This document shows positions 47,901-55,564 of a stretch of 64,000 nucleotides of DNA, one piece after another. Position 1 is the first letter of the stretch. Every line of letters begins with the position of its first letter. A model generated the notes under the pieces. It was given only the letters and a program-made list of their open reading frames with translations, ran no database searches and had not been told where the DNA came from. The stretch is from Winogradskyella marina. Lineage in GTDB: Bacteria; Bacteroidota; Bacteroidia; Flavobacteriales; Flavobacteriaceae. A program made the translations under genes and the position numbers. The stretch lies in the NCBI RefSeq assembly GCF_015645385.1, contig NZ_JADOET010000005.1, forward strand, positions 1 to 64,000. The letters are read 5' to 3'.

Positions 47901-48313
47901 ACTTGATTGGTTACACTATTTAAAGTAAAAGTGCCACCGTCAATGTATGAAGATCCTGTAGTTGTAGTACTTACCTCAGTTTGTGTAAATGTAGTTCCTC
48001 CATTAAAAGAGATTTCTATTTTTGCTGGGTTATAGCTACCACCTCCAAAGGAAGCAACATCTAAACTAAATTCCGCAGACGCATAAGCTGATAAATCATA
48101 AACAGCTGTAGTGATTATATCTGAAGGGTTTCCTGCATCTACTAGATAATAAGAACCTCGATCAATTTCTTGAGCTGTTATGTTATTGACATCAGACCAA
48201 GCACCTGAAGGATATGCTCCTCCGCCTGCTGCATCAAAAACTGTTGTCTGCCCATAACCAGACAAACTAAAGCACAAAAATGCTATAATAATGAGGGAGT
48301 ATTTTTTAACCAT
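41957..48313 (-). CDS. Giant modular T9SS-secreted protein
   Basis: 2118 residues starting at MVKKYSLIIIAF, with the signal peptide ending SGYGQ. Domains in order, approximate: Calx-beta-like (170-285), jelly-roll/choice-of-anchor region (290-440), Ig-like (450-650), two fibronectin type III-like (655-880), GEVED (890-1040, ending DGEVEDYTI), choice-of-anchor D (1045-1160), IPT/TIG (1165-1235), lamin-tail (1240-1380), and a C-terminal T9SS type A sorting domain (about 2040-2118, with VDIIDVTGRIVYS and ISKKAIKQ). I see no catalytic module, so an adhesin or surface-matrix role is likely. Confidence 0.85.
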   Translation of the reverse strand: MVKKYSLIIIAFLCFSLSGYGQTTVFDAAGGGAYPSGAWSDVNNITAQEIDRGSYYLVDAGNPSDIITTAVYDLSAYASAEFSLDVASFGGGSYNPAKIEISFNGGTTFTQTEVSTTTTGSSYIDGGTFTLNSVTNQVQIRISNNGTSGRGVRLKNLVLTGYGSGSTDTELNFASTTYSVNEDDGTASICVDITNESATATTADIVLTSASTPHVTYSTTGITFPANSSTSQCVTVNIADNTNCSDSTDYTFEIQNVAGGDSATAGSDDETTLSVNDDDTANTAIIDENFSTLGTFNQVSETGSGISWISYDDYAVINGYDSGATNQRDWLIFNDAINFDTLDNESLVIDYEERYSGNNVEVFYSNNFNGTFTSANTSSATWTSLGTLNELSSSGSWGSDTKTFDLTGLSGSAVYIGLLYTSTISDAENWRIDSIELTADACLCAPPAAPIGSISGTTPACASTTLSYSGTAAAGTINYWQTNPTGTDEIYNATATYTATTSGTYYVRAYDTAGTCWSDNALSYAVVIEDGVPTLTQPTNQTEVIPDTATFSVSSSDTDSYQWQVNTGSGWNNVTGGSGATTDTYTTAATSAPMDGSQYRCILTNICGNTTSNAVTLNLSNEAPNNARNIEGCFEDTTVTLNWDAPASGVTPTGYMVFARDGGTDPTGTKDDANTYTPNTDFSAATTVTPVSLGRVVYKGTATTATITGLTEDNNYSFTVYAYFSETLTGWANGGTAGSTVTNGLAQGDITNLTATPLTNKVTLNWNNPLPTACYDQLIIIANQGGVTFTPTGDGSAYSGNDNDVYASSNQLVYETTSSASTKSITGLTNGTNYCFKIFIRRGTTWTEGVEVCTTPSLTYCDSYGDGGDGYLTLTNNVQFNTINNASDNTDNAYSDYTAISTTVTIGQTYNLEVRVNTDGEYFTTTMVWFDWNNDGDFSDANEDYDLGVAYNAVDGSTDESPLSIEIPSNAVIAATRMRVSTKYYDTDYPIDPPTPCETSFDGEVEDYTINIVQPVDAEINVKGNNISIDNGFNAPYGLNNTLFASTNVGDTGPEKAFFIENIGATTLNLTGTPKVEIIGAHASDFSVTLQPSATVGSGSSSEFRVEFNPTSDGVRTAQVSIENSDSDEDPYIFDIEGSAVCSTVLTSSVWPTEGPENTEITITSANDLTGATATINGLAMTTISTSASELVVLLPEGATDGDITVLFSTGCSSENAFTVISDDISTCETTAVSTPPTDLFMSQISDATTGSSSLVEIFNGTASAINLNNYSIRVFNNGNASASSTLNLTGTIASGGIHVISIGTSSCDFTAASLDGSLPHQSFNSANGINFKYDSSDLIELYNSSTATSIDVFGVFGSDNWSNGLVTGENGINFSRINTASALPSTTFNLADWDITDWTDCSDSDYSNFGVYDFALATPPSVSVLTPPVFNCLNTIQIGVTGTEGVPSGSGLTYQWFYLEPSSATFVAVPNNADFDNVATATLDILNPISYLEYQFYCQVREDDVTCYKASNAVKLDAVTASWDGTTWSTAPASDKFVVINGAYDTSVTTNGETSFEACSCEITTGNELIIADNTYVKVENNLVVDGSLVVQPYGAFVQVNDAGTVTGNILSDKTKIQVYKKTPWLESRHEYVYWSAPVFGETIGDGLAEANTGRRYTYLGQNFLDATAETNNNGATVAGQDDVDDNGDDWLFVNGATIMQPGVGYAATQNNFAPFPTQIDYIFEGPFNNGIYNIPIYRNDSELNDNNWNLIGNPYPSAIDADLFLAANASIGESVGSMTGAIFFWSHATAADANANGNENLNYAQSDYAIINGSGQTKGGDNVTPTRFIPSGQAFFVSMDDDVTPTTASGDIKSIDVEFNNSMRVTGNNDQFFRSSTTTGSNRLWLNLTTDNGASNQILIAYVNGATDADDGMYYDAPRNLSTDVNAVIYSLLENSTDKKQFVIQGKDPNNLTLGEVIPLSLITTISEPTIYTISIDQFEGDFMTENAIYIKDNLLNTTHNLKNSDYTFTSETGEFNNRFEIVFTPTTLSIDDNILDANTVTITELQHGDVQIKVGNAHTIKHVDIIDVTGRIVYSLTGDASTEIYNLSKLSEAAYIAKITLSNGQIISKKAIKQR

Positions 48314-48564
48314 AGGGATAATAGGGATTACATAATGAATTAATTCTAACCAAATATATGTGAAAATCACTGTTAGTCAGTGTCTTGCAAAGTAAGTATT
48401 TATTAACAAATTGTTAAGATTTCTTACGGTTTATCTATTAAGTGCTAAAATCATCGATGATGTGTTATTGCTTATCATTTCAATACTTTTAAGCCGCATT
48501 GTTGTATGTAGTTTACCACACTTTATTTCTACCTTATAAATGACTACATTTTCTTAATCTATTG

Positions 48565-48572
48565 TATTTTTG
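48565..48572 (+). promoter_or_regulatory. -7 element of recX, close to its start
   Basis: TATTTTTG, matching TAnnTTTG, ends 6 nt before the ATG at 48579. A transcript starting about 7 nt downstream would be nearly leaderless. Confidence 0.4.
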
Positions 48573-48578
48573 AATGGC

Positions 48579-49049
48579 ATGGAAATCAATAAATCATACA
48601 CCGTTAACGAAGCACAAAAAAAACTAGAACACTATTGTGCTTACCAAGAGCGTTGCCATAAAGAGGTGCGACAAAAACTACGGGATATGAATATGATTCC
48701 TGAGGCTATAGATGTGATTATGGTGCATTTAATTCAGGAGAATTTCCTTAACGAAGAACGCTTTGCTAAAGCTTTTGTTTCTGGGAAATTCAGAATAAAA
48801 AAATGGGGCAAAAACCGGTTGCTGCGCGAGTTAAAGTTTAGAGGTATTTCTAAATATAGTATTGATAGCGCGCTACAAGAAATTGATCTGGACGATTATT
48901 ACAACACTTTAGATGCGTTGGTGCAAAAACGTATGGAGCAAGTTAAAGAGCCTAATGTGTATAAGAAAAAGAAAAAGGTGGTGGATTATTTGTTGTATCG
49001 TGGTTGGGAATCGGCTTTGGTTTATGAGAAGCTTGGTGAGTATTTTTAG
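48579..49049 (+). CDS. recX: RecX family regulatory protein
   Basis: 156 residues, three-helix repeats typical of RecX: AQKKLEHYCAYQERCHKEVRQKL, LIQENFLNEERFAKAFVSGKFRIKKWGKNRLLRELKFRGIS and a third repeat KKVVDYLLYRGWES. It inhibits RecA filaments. A TTG start three codons upstream is possible but the ATG is preferred. Single gene. Confidence 0.93.
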   Translation: MEINKSYTVNEAQKKLEHYCAYQERCHKEVRQKLRDMNMIPEAIDVIMVHLIQENFLNEERFAKAFVSGKFRIKKWGKNRLLRELKFRGISKYSIDSALQEIDLDDYYNTLDALVQKRMEQVKEPNVYKKKKKVVDYLLYRGWESALVYEKLGEYF

Positions 49050-49158
49050 GGGTGAGGAGGGGTTAGCTGTGAGCTTTGATGAAGATTAGAGTAATAAGGT
49101 TTGAAAAAAGTATTTTAAATTATGATAGTCTTACATTTTAGTAGCAGTTAATTTCATG

Positions 49159-49190
49159 AAAAAAGCCTTTACATGGGAATGAAAAGGCTT
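49159..49190 (-). terminator. Terminator of the barrel protein gene
   Basis: 8-bp stem AAGCCTTT (49163-49170) / AAAGGCTT (49183-49190), loop 12 nt, followed on the minus strand by TTTTTTC. It lies 68 nt past the stop of the outer-membrane protein gene. Confidence 0.78.
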
Positions 49191-49257
49191 AGTATTCTGT
49201 TTATTATTTGTTAGAATGTAATCTGTTTTCTTAATTCTAACCGTGCAGCGTTTTTAT

Positions 49258-49752
49258 CTACAAGTTGAAAACTGCACCAATATTTAATGTGAACTGGTTG
49301 TGTATATCAATTGGATCGTCTGTATCATATTTCGCTAAAGGAAAGTTGGCTTCTGTAAAAACACCAAAACCTTCTGAAAAGAAATAACGTGCACCAACAT
49401 GGCCACCAAAGTTTTTAAGGCTTAGGTTTAATCCTGGGTACAGATCAAAGTTTTCATCAATATTAATTACATTTCCTAAGTTAGCATTAAAGCGTCCTTT
49501 TAAATCGAAACGGTCGCCAAAATCAAGATTTTCAATGCCATCGGCACCTCCTAAAGCATACGATGAGGATACACCAATAGAGATGTTTTCTCCTAATCCA
49601 TGGTCGAAACTTACATTAATACCTGTAGCGTAATCTTGTATGTTAGCACCTACCTGAAATTTCTGGTCACCTTCGCCTATAAAAGCTTGCGCATTACCAA
49701 AACTAAAGGCTAGTAAAGCGACAACGAGTAAAATATTTTTCATGTTTTTCAT
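49258..49752 (-). CDS. Small outer-membrane beta-barrel protein
   Basis: About 164 residues starting at MKNMKNILLVV (a second ATG three codons on is equally possible). The signal peptide ends NAQA. The mature part is alternating strands with a C-terminal aromatic end (QFTLNIGAVFNL), as in small eight-stranded barrels of the OmpW or DUF6646 kind. Single gene with its own terminator; function unknown. Confidence 0.78.
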   Translation of the reverse strand: MKNMKNILLVVALLAFSFGNAQAFIGEGDQKFQVGANIQDYATGINVSFDHGLGENISIGVSSSYALGGADGIENLDFGDRFDLKGRFNANLGNVINIDENFDLYPGLNLSLKNFGGHVGARYFFSEGFGVFTEANFPLAKYDTDDPIDIHNQFTLNIGAVFNL

Positions 49753-49803
49753 TTTAAAAATAAGGGTCAAATATACAAATAGTATTTAATTAATGTCAGA
49801 AAA

Positions 49804-50688
49804 TTAAATGAAACGATTGGTGTTAGTAATCGCTCTTTCGTTTTTGGAGTCAATCCATTTTTGTCCTTTTAAGCGGCGCATAAGGTTATCGTAATTTCGC
49901 ATTATAAAAACGTTATAAATTGCTTTGCCAAGGTTTTTAGGGTTTCGAGCTATAGCGCGTAAACTCATCGAAAATCCTGGTGTTAGGTAACGCATATAAT
50001 GCCAATACCCTTCTGGCATATATAGGGTGTCTCCATGCTTTAATTCGCAACTCCATCCTTTTACCTTTTTTAGTGCTGGCCATTGTTTAAAATCGGGATT
50101 ATTAAAATCAATATCCTCTCTAACAATTAACGAATGTGGTACTTTGTATAAGTACTTATTTTGTTTTTGGTCAAATAATATGCATTGTTTTTTACCTTCA
50201 AAATGAAAGTGAAAAATGTTAGCCAAGTCAATATCGTAGTGCATAAAGGTATGCGAATCCTTTCCTCCAAAGAATAGCATCGGTAGCTTTTTCATGAGAC
50301 GTAGTCCAAAATCTGGATAGGTGAAATCCTTTTGTAGTTGTGGAATTTCTTTTAAAATATTCCAAAGGAAAATGCGGTATTTTGTAGGTTCACGCTGCAG
50401 TAGATCTACATAATCGCTCATTTTCATTTTGGCGTGAGCCTGATTAAATCCATCTTTATAATCTACGGGTCTGTCGTCGTAAAGTGGAACGGTTTTATCT
50501 CCAGCCACTTTTTTAATGTAGTCTAAATTCCATTTGGAATAGGCAGGCCAATCTTCAATAAATTGCTCTATCACCACAGGTTTTTGTGGTTTGAAATAGT
50601 GCGTTATAAAATCCTCTTTGGTGATTGCTTTTACGCGAGGAATATCTTGCAGGTTGAGTTTCAAATGTGAACGACGTTTAGGTTGCAA
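49804..50688 (-). CDS. Cupin-like (JmjC-type) oxygenase family protein
   Basis: About 294 residues. Cupin_8/JmjC features: VVIEQFIEDWPAYSKWNLDYIKK at the N-terminus, the metal-binding HYDIDLANIFHFHFEGKKQ (His-x-Asp), and the second His in LYMPEGYWHYMRYL. Such proteins are Fe(II)/2-oxoglutarate hydroxylases of proteins, but the substrate is unknown. Only TTG starts are available; the family usually begins near MKLNLQDIPRVK, which would be the TTG at 50664 rather than the one at 50688. Confidence 0.85.
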   Translation of the reverse strand: MQPKRRSHLKLNLQDIPRVKAITKEDFITHYFKPQKPVVIEQFIEDWPAYSKWNLDYIKKVAGDKTVPLYDDRPVDYKDGFNQAHAKMKMSDYVDLLQREPTKYRIFLWNILKEIPQLQKDFTYPDFGLRLMKKLPMLFFGGKDSHTFMHYDIDLANIFHFHFEGKKQCILFDQKQNKYLYKVPHSLIVREDIDFNNPDFKQWPALKKVKGWSCELKHGDTLYMPEGYWHYMRYLTPGFSMSLRAIARNPKNLGKAIYNVFIMRNYDNLMRRLKGQKWIDSKNERAITNTNRFI

Positions 50689-50770
50689 AGTTAAGGAAAG
50701 GTTTTAAATTTTATGGATTCCTGTTTTCTCGGAAATAACAATGGGTATTGGTTTTTATATGAGGTTGATG

Positions 50771-50958
50771 GTTGGTTCTCGATTCGGTTGTCAAAAACTA
50801 TGTTTCGGTATCTTTAATCAAAAGTTGTGTGACATACCTAAGAGCTTCGCTCTTAAGGTACAACAGTGAATAACACCCCTAAGGTCTCCTCAAGGGGACA
50901 ACCTACAGATTAGACATTTTAGTTGCGATTATTGGTTGTTTTTTTGTTGGTTCTCGAT
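50771..50958. repeat. Mosaic of dispersed repeat pieces
   Basis: Within a 318-base gap with no gene. It contains two copies of GTTGGTTCTCGAT (50771-50783 and 50946-50958), a hairpin TACCTAAGAGC/GCTCTTAAGGTA around TTC (50835-50860) and a CCCCT...AGGGG hairpin (50876-50897). The second GTTGGTTCTCGAT copy runs into ACTTCAACAATCACTCGAACTGACG, another motif seen in flavobacterial repeats (from memory). Confidence 0.6.
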
Positions 50959-51006
50959 ACGATTTTTTATACTTCAACAATCACTCGAACTGACGTGACT
51001 ATGAAT

Positions 51007-51477
51007 TTATAACCATTGGGTGTCTCGTGATGTAGCGTCTAAGACATCGATGTTTAAAGCTGTTGCAATTTGTTTGGCGATATCAAAAGCTATTTCTGTA
51101 TTGTCGGTTTCATAGGCTTCAATTTTTTGATTGGTGTTATAAAATAGATTCACTTTAATCACAGTTGTAGATACGTTTGTGCTTGCTGAGGAGACCCAAA
51201 CACGTGTCGATTGCGTGGTTTTAAACACAGAGACGTATTTTATTTGCGGAAAGTCTTGCCATTTGCCAAAGGTTAAACCAAACAGGTTAATGGTATTGCG
51301 GTATTTTTTATGTTTAAGATCAATTTGGAGGCCATCCGTATGAAAAAAGTATAAACCTGCTCCGAAGAAAGGAATACAAATAAGTGTATCAATACTAAGG
51401 ATTCCCAATAAAAAAAGACCAATACCATAAATAGTCTTTAATGTTGGTATTGGTCTTTTGTAGTTAATTGTAGTCAA
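51007..51477 (-). CDS. Small membrane protein of the flotillin operon
   Basis: 156 residues with two adjacent hydrophobic segments near the N-terminus (about 15-50: YGIGLFLLGILSIDTLICIPFFGAGLYFF) and a soluble C-terminal part with a PH-like beta pattern. The start is a TTG (MTTINYKRP), 13 nt after the flotillin stop. Family unknown; position suggests a partner of flotillin (inference). Confidence 0.7.
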   Translation of the reverse strand: MTTINYKRPIPTLKTIYGIGLFLLGILSIDTLICIPFFGAGLYFFHTDGLQIDLKHKKYRNTINLFGLTFGKWQDFPQIKYVSVFKTTQSTRVWVSSASTNVSTTVIKVNLFYNTNQKIEAYETDNTEIAFDIAKQIATALNIDVLDATSRDTQWL

Positions 51478-51489
51478 GAAAAGTCGAGT

Positions 51490-52926
51490 TTACTTTTCTG
51501 ATTGATCGATAGTGGCATCATCTGCCTCGATCTCTTTTTTATCTTTACCTTTTAAATACTCTGGTAAATCCATACCAGCCATATTAAACATTTCTTGTAA
51601 AGGAGGCACCGATTTATACATACCAGATAGGAAGTTAGCCGTTGACGATTTTCCGTCTTCGCCAGATGCTCCATTATCCCAAACGGTTACTTTATCTATT
51701 TTAATATTCTTAATTGCTTCGGCTTGAGCTTTTACTAATTCTGGTAATTTATCTGCAATTAATAATAATACGGCATCTCTACTATTGTTACCAGCCGCTT
51801 TTACAATTTGCTCCATACCAGACGCTTGCTTGGTTAAGATTTCATACTGACCTTGTGCTTCGGCTTGTGCTTTAAAAAGTATCGCATCTGCTTCACCTTT
51901 TGCTTTTCTTCTAATACGTTCTGCTTCAGCTTCGGCATCAATTTCAGCTTTTTGTTTATCTATTTCTGCAGGTACAATAATATCTGCCATTTGAGATGAA
52001 CGCTCGCGATCTGCTCTTGCTGTTTCAGCGTCTTGCTCTGCAGCATAGGATTCTTCTAATGCTTTTGCCGCTTGTACTTTCTCTGATGCTATTGCGACAC
52101 GTTCTGCTTCGGCTTCACGTTGACGACGTAAGGAATCTGAATTAGCAACAGCAATCTTTGCTGTATTTTCACCTTCAACCGCTTGTGCATTTGCAGCAGC
52201 CACTTGTGATCTTTCATCTTGTACAGCATTAGCTTCACCAATAGAACCGTCTCTTGTTTTCTCTGCAACCGATTTACGAGCTGCGTTAATAGCATGTGCT
52301 GCAGCTTCCTTACCAAGTGCTTCGATATAGCCAGATTCATCTACAATATCTGTAATGTTTACATTAATTAGTTTTAAACCTACTTTCTGTAGTTCGGTTT
52401 CAACAGACTGCGAAATATTCGTTAAGAATTTGTCTCTATCGTTGTTAATTTCTTCAATATCCATAGAAGCAACGACTAAACGTAACTGACCAAAAATGAT
52501 TTCTTTGGCTAATTCTTGAACATCTTGTGCCGCTAATCCTAATAGACGTTGTGCCGCATTTTGCATCACATCTGGTTCTGTAGACACACCAATGGTAAAA
52601 CGCGATGGTACATTAACACGAATGTTTTGTTTAGATAAGGCGTTAACCAAATTCACTTCTATAGAAATCGGTGTTAAGTCTAGGAATTCATAATCTTGAA
52701 TCACAGGAATAATAAAAGCTGCACCACCATGAATACATTTTGCTGATTGTCCGCCTCCAACTTTTCCATAGACGACAAGAATACGATCCGAAGGACAACG
52801 TTTGTAACGCTTTATTAAAATAAGTAAGGTAACCACTATAAATAGCGCTACAAAAATGAGCAGCATTGGTCCGCCAAGACCCTCTGCATTAAAACTCTCT
52901 TGAATGATTAGTAAATTCATATTCAT
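51490..52926 (-). CDS. Flotillin-like SPFH protein
   Basis: 478 residues. One N-terminal membrane segment (LIFVALFIVVTLLILI), an SPFH domain (about 40-220, IRVNVPSRFTIGVSTEPD, NVNITDIVDESGYIEALG) and a long coiled region rich in Glu-Ala (about 230-400: AEAERVAIASEKVQAAKALEE, DAEAEAERIRRKAKGEADAI) ending in a Gly-rich tail. It matches bacterial FloT/YuaG and organises membrane microdomains. Middle gene of NfeD-like, flotillin, small membrane protein. Confidence 0.94.
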   Translation of the reverse strand: MNMNLLIIQESFNAEGLGGPMLLIFVALFIVVTLLILIKRYKRCPSDRILVVYGKVGGGQSAKCIHGGAAFIIPVIQDYEFLDLTPISIEVNLVNALSKQNIRVNVPSRFTIGVSTEPDVMQNAAQRLLGLAAQDVQELAKEIIFGQLRLVVASMDIEEINNDRDKFLTNISQSVETELQKVGLKLINVNITDIVDESGYIEALGKEAAAHAINAARKSVAEKTRDGSIGEANAVQDERSQVAAANAQAVEGENTAKIAVANSDSLRRQREAEAERVAIASEKVQAAKALEESYAAEQDAETARADRERSSQMADIIVPAEIDKQKAEIDAEAEAERIRRKAKGEADAILFKAQAEAQGQYEILTKQASGMEQIVKAAGNNSRDAVLLLIADKLPELVKAQAEAIKNIKIDKVTVWDNGASGEDGKSSTANFLSGMYKSVPPLQEMFNMAGMDLPEYLKGKDKKEIEADDATIDQSEK

Positions 52927-52963
52927 TTCGATTGGTTATTTGATTAAACTTAGTATTGGTGTG

Positions 52964-53602
52964 TTAACGTTCTATAAATCGGTCTTTAGACGCTGGTAAT
53001 TCTTCATTATTTCCTCTTGAAGGTTCAATAGGTTTCCGGGTTTGGTCAACAATGAGAATACCATTAGCGGTTACATCGACCACTTTTATAATGGTGCCTG
53101 TTTTTAGTTCGGTTAATGAGTCTGTAAGTGCATGTAATTCGCGCATAGAGCCTTGTACGCTGACGTTTACTTTGCCCATTTTAGAACGGTCAGCTCCTAT
53201 TGGTAAATAGACTTCACCAACCGCATCGAGGGCATTTTTGTAATTTAAAGTCCCACTGTCTGAGAGTTTACTAATAAAGTAAAATAACGCAGCCATAATT
53301 ACCATCATTAACAAACCACTAATTATAGAAACCACTATGGTTACAGGTGTTGAAAGTCCGGCATCTATACAAGCAATTCCGCTCCAACCAAAAATAGTGA
53401 AGAAGCCAACGAGGTTTTTAAATGAAATAAACTGAAATCCTGCTCCATCAACATCGATATCAGCATCTATGTCGCCAATATCATCGGCATCTCCTCCTAC
53501 AAAAGCCATAATCATAACTACAGTAAAAATGAGTGAACCAATAATAGCCACTAGCCAATATATTTTGGATAGAAATTCTAAATTTGAAAACCATTCTGTC
53601 AT
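52964..53602 (-). CDS. NfeD-like membrane protein of the flotillin operon
   Basis: About 212 residues starting at MTEWFSNLEF (an upstream TTG adds three). An acidic loop rich in Asp and Gly (GDADDIGDIDADIDVDGAG) lies between hydrophobic segments (IYWLVAIIGSLIFTVVMIMAF; then VTIVVSIISGLLMMVIMAALFYF), followed by an OB-like domain (about 120-195: AVGEVYLPIGADRSKMGKVNVSVQGS). This is the NfeD/OB-fold pattern that usually pairs with flotillin. Confidence 0.85.
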   Translation of the reverse strand: MTEWFSNLEFLSKIYWLVAIIGSLIFTVVMIMAFVGGDADDIGDIDADIDVDGAGFQFISFKNLVGFFTIFGWSGIACIDAGLSTPVTIVVSIISGLLMMVIMAALFYFISKLSDSGTLNYKNALDAVGEVYLPIGADRSKMGKVNVSVQGSMRELHALTDSLTELKTGTIIKVVDVTANGILIVDQTRKPIEPSRGNNEELPASKDRFIER

Positions 53603-53650
53603 AAGAGTCAATTTATGTTTTGAGTTACTAAAGATACGACCATTGTAAGA

Positions 53651-53943
53651 TTAAACAACCTTATTTGAAAGTAAATTGGTCTTGGTATTACCATCAACAA
53701 TGCCTTGTAATAATTTTATTTTTAAGATGACATCTCGTTTGAATACTAAAGCTTCAAATTTGGAATGTTTACTGTGTTTTGATGGTAATTGAAGTACGGT
53801 CGATTTTATACTTTGGAGCCTCAAAAACGTTTTGAGATATAGACCACTTTCAATATATAAGTAGTCATTGAAGCGGTTTTGTTACAAAATAGTCTAAAAC
53901 TTTTTAATGATATGGTGTTTTTCGACTTAAATTTTGACGCCAT
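53651..53943 (-). pseudogene. Possible decayed or frameshifted small gene
   Basis: On the minus strand an ATG-started 40-codon frame (MASKFKSKNTISLKSFRLF..., 53821-53943) overlaps a second, start-less open frame of about 77 codons (53651-53881) that continues with protein-like residues (SKFEALVFKRDVILKIKLL). One frameshift around 53840-53880 would join them into roughly 95 residues. This fills the 383-base gap before radA. It may equally be chance. Confidence 0.25.
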
Positions 53944-53985
53944 TATCAGCTAGAAGACGGTTACGGTATTTTGGTTTGTAAGATG

Positions 53986-55347
53986 TTAAACGAGAAAGCT
54001 AACGACATCTTCGATTTTAGAAATTAATTGAATTTTAATACCCGTATTTTTTAACGCTATTTTATTGTATTTAGACACAAAAATGGTAGAAAACCCTAAT
54101 TTTTCAGCTTCTAAAATACGTTGTTCTACACGTTGTACAGGTCTTATTTCGCCTGATAAACCAACTTCTGCAGCAAAACAATAATCACTTTGTAAAGCGA
54201 CATCTTCGTTAGATGAAAGGATGGCAGCGACAACGGCCAAATCTATTGCAGGATCATCAACTGTTATGCCTCCTGTTATATTTAGAAATACATCTTTTGC
54301 ACCTAAACGGAAGCCTGCTCGTTTTTCTAAAACAGCCAGTAACATGTTGAGTCGTTTGGCATTAAATCCGGTTGCAGACCGTTGAGGTGTCCCGTAAACG
54401 GCAGTACTTACTAAAGCCTGAACCTCAATCATTAGTGGTCGTAAACCTTCTAATGTCGCAGCGACTGCGTTACCAGATAATTCTTCGTCTTTTTCTGAAA
54501 TTAGTATTTCGGAAGGATTGGATACTTCGCGTAATCCTGAGCCTTGCATTTCGTAAATCCCTAATTCATTGGTAGAACCAAATCGGTTTTTGTTGGCTCT
54601 TAAAATTCTGAAGACATGGTTTCGGTCTCCTTCAAATTGTAAAACCGTATCGACCATGTGTTCCAAAATTTTTGGTCCTGCGATATGACCATCTTTGGTA
54701 ATATGACCAATTAACAATACTGGTGTTGCGGTTTCTTTAGCAAACTTTATAAGTTCTGTGGTGCATTCTTTGATTTGTGAAATACTACCAGCCGAAGATT
54801 CTATATAATCGCTATGTAAGGTTTGAATAGAATCTATGACCACAATATCTGGTTCTAAGGCTTCAATTTGCTTAAAGATATTTTGGGTTTTGGTCTCGGT
54901 AAGAATATAGCAATTGTTGCTATTAGGTTGAATACGTTCGGCACGCATTTTTATTTGTTTCTGACTTTCTTCACCTGAAACATAAAGCGTTTTGTATTTT
55001 AAATTTAAAGCAATTTGAAGTAAAAGTGTACTTTTTCCAATACCTGGTTCGCCACCTAATAATGTTAAGGATCCATGAACCATTCCGCCACCTAGCACAC
55101 GATTAAATTCGTCATCTTGCATGTTTAAACGCGCTTCTTGAGACGTGTCTATATCGTTAATCAGTAATGGTTTTGAAACCCGTTTAGAGGTTGCTTTTGT
55201 TGGTGTTTTCCAATCGCTTTTTTCGGGTTTTTGAATCACTTCTTCGGCAATGGTATTCCATGCTTTACAAGAGGTGCATTGTCCTTGCCACTTGGCATAT
55301 TGACTACCACAATTCTGACAAAAAAAGGTTGTTTTTACTTTAGCCAT
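53986..55347 (-). CDS. radA: DNA repair protein RadA
   Basis: 453 residues. N-terminal zinc finger (CQNCGSQYAKWQGQCTSCKAW), Walker A (GGEPGIGKSTLLLQ), the RadA-specific KNRFG motif (RANKNRFGSTNELG), then the Lon-like C-terminal domain (LNITGGITVDDPAIDLAVVAAI). It is a RecA-like helicase that processes recombination intermediates. It is at the end of the minus-strand run from panC. Confidence 0.97.
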   Translation of the reverse strand: MAKVKTTFFCQNCGSQYAKWQGQCTSCKAWNTIAEEVIQKPEKSDWKTPTKATSKRVSKPLLINDIDTSQEARLNMQDDEFNRVLGGGMVHGSLTLLGGEPGIGKSTLLLQIALNLKYKTLYVSGEESQKQIKMRAERIQPNSNNCYILTETKTQNIFKQIEALEPDIVVIDSIQTLHSDYIESSAGSISQIKECTTELIKFAKETATPVLLIGHITKDGHIAGPKILEHMVDTVLQFEGDRNHVFRILRANKNRFGSTNELGIYEMQGSGLREVSNPSEILISEKDEELSGNAVAATLEGLRPLMIEVQALVSTAVYGTPQRSATGFNAKRLNMLLAVLEKRAGFRLGAKDVFLNITGGITVDDPAIDLAVVAAILSSNEDVALQSDYCFAAEVGLSGEIRPVQRVEQRILEAEKLGFSTIFVSKYNKIALKNTGIKIQLISKIEDVVSFLV

Positions 55348-55411
55348 GTTCTAGTTTCAGAATCCCAAAAACAGGATTATTAGAGTTTGAAACAGCTAAA
55401 TTAAGACAATT

Positions 55412-55564
55412 TTAGTTGATGTCTTTAAACCAAGCCATAATAGCTAAAACTTTTAATGTGGCTAATTTTGAAGGCATATTAGTAAGCAGAAATGCCTTTG
55501 TTTTACCATATAAAGCTTCGATAAAGTAATCGGATGATAATCTGTGTTTTCTAGTTTTCTTCAT
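55412..55564 (-). CDS. Small conserved-looking protein overlapping the esterase gene
   Basis: About 50 residues if started at MKKTRKHRLSSD, overlapping the end of the upstream esterase-like gene by 14 nt in another frame. The body (SDYFIEALYGKTKAFLLTNMPSKLA... MAWFKDIN) has the balance of a real basic helical protein rather than of a shadow frame, and the region up to radA is otherwise empty. I think it is a small conserved flavobacterial gene, but I cannot verify it. Confidence 0.5.
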   Translation of the reverse strand: MKKTRKHRLSSDYFIEALYGKTKAFLLTNMPSKLATLKVLAIMAWFKDIN

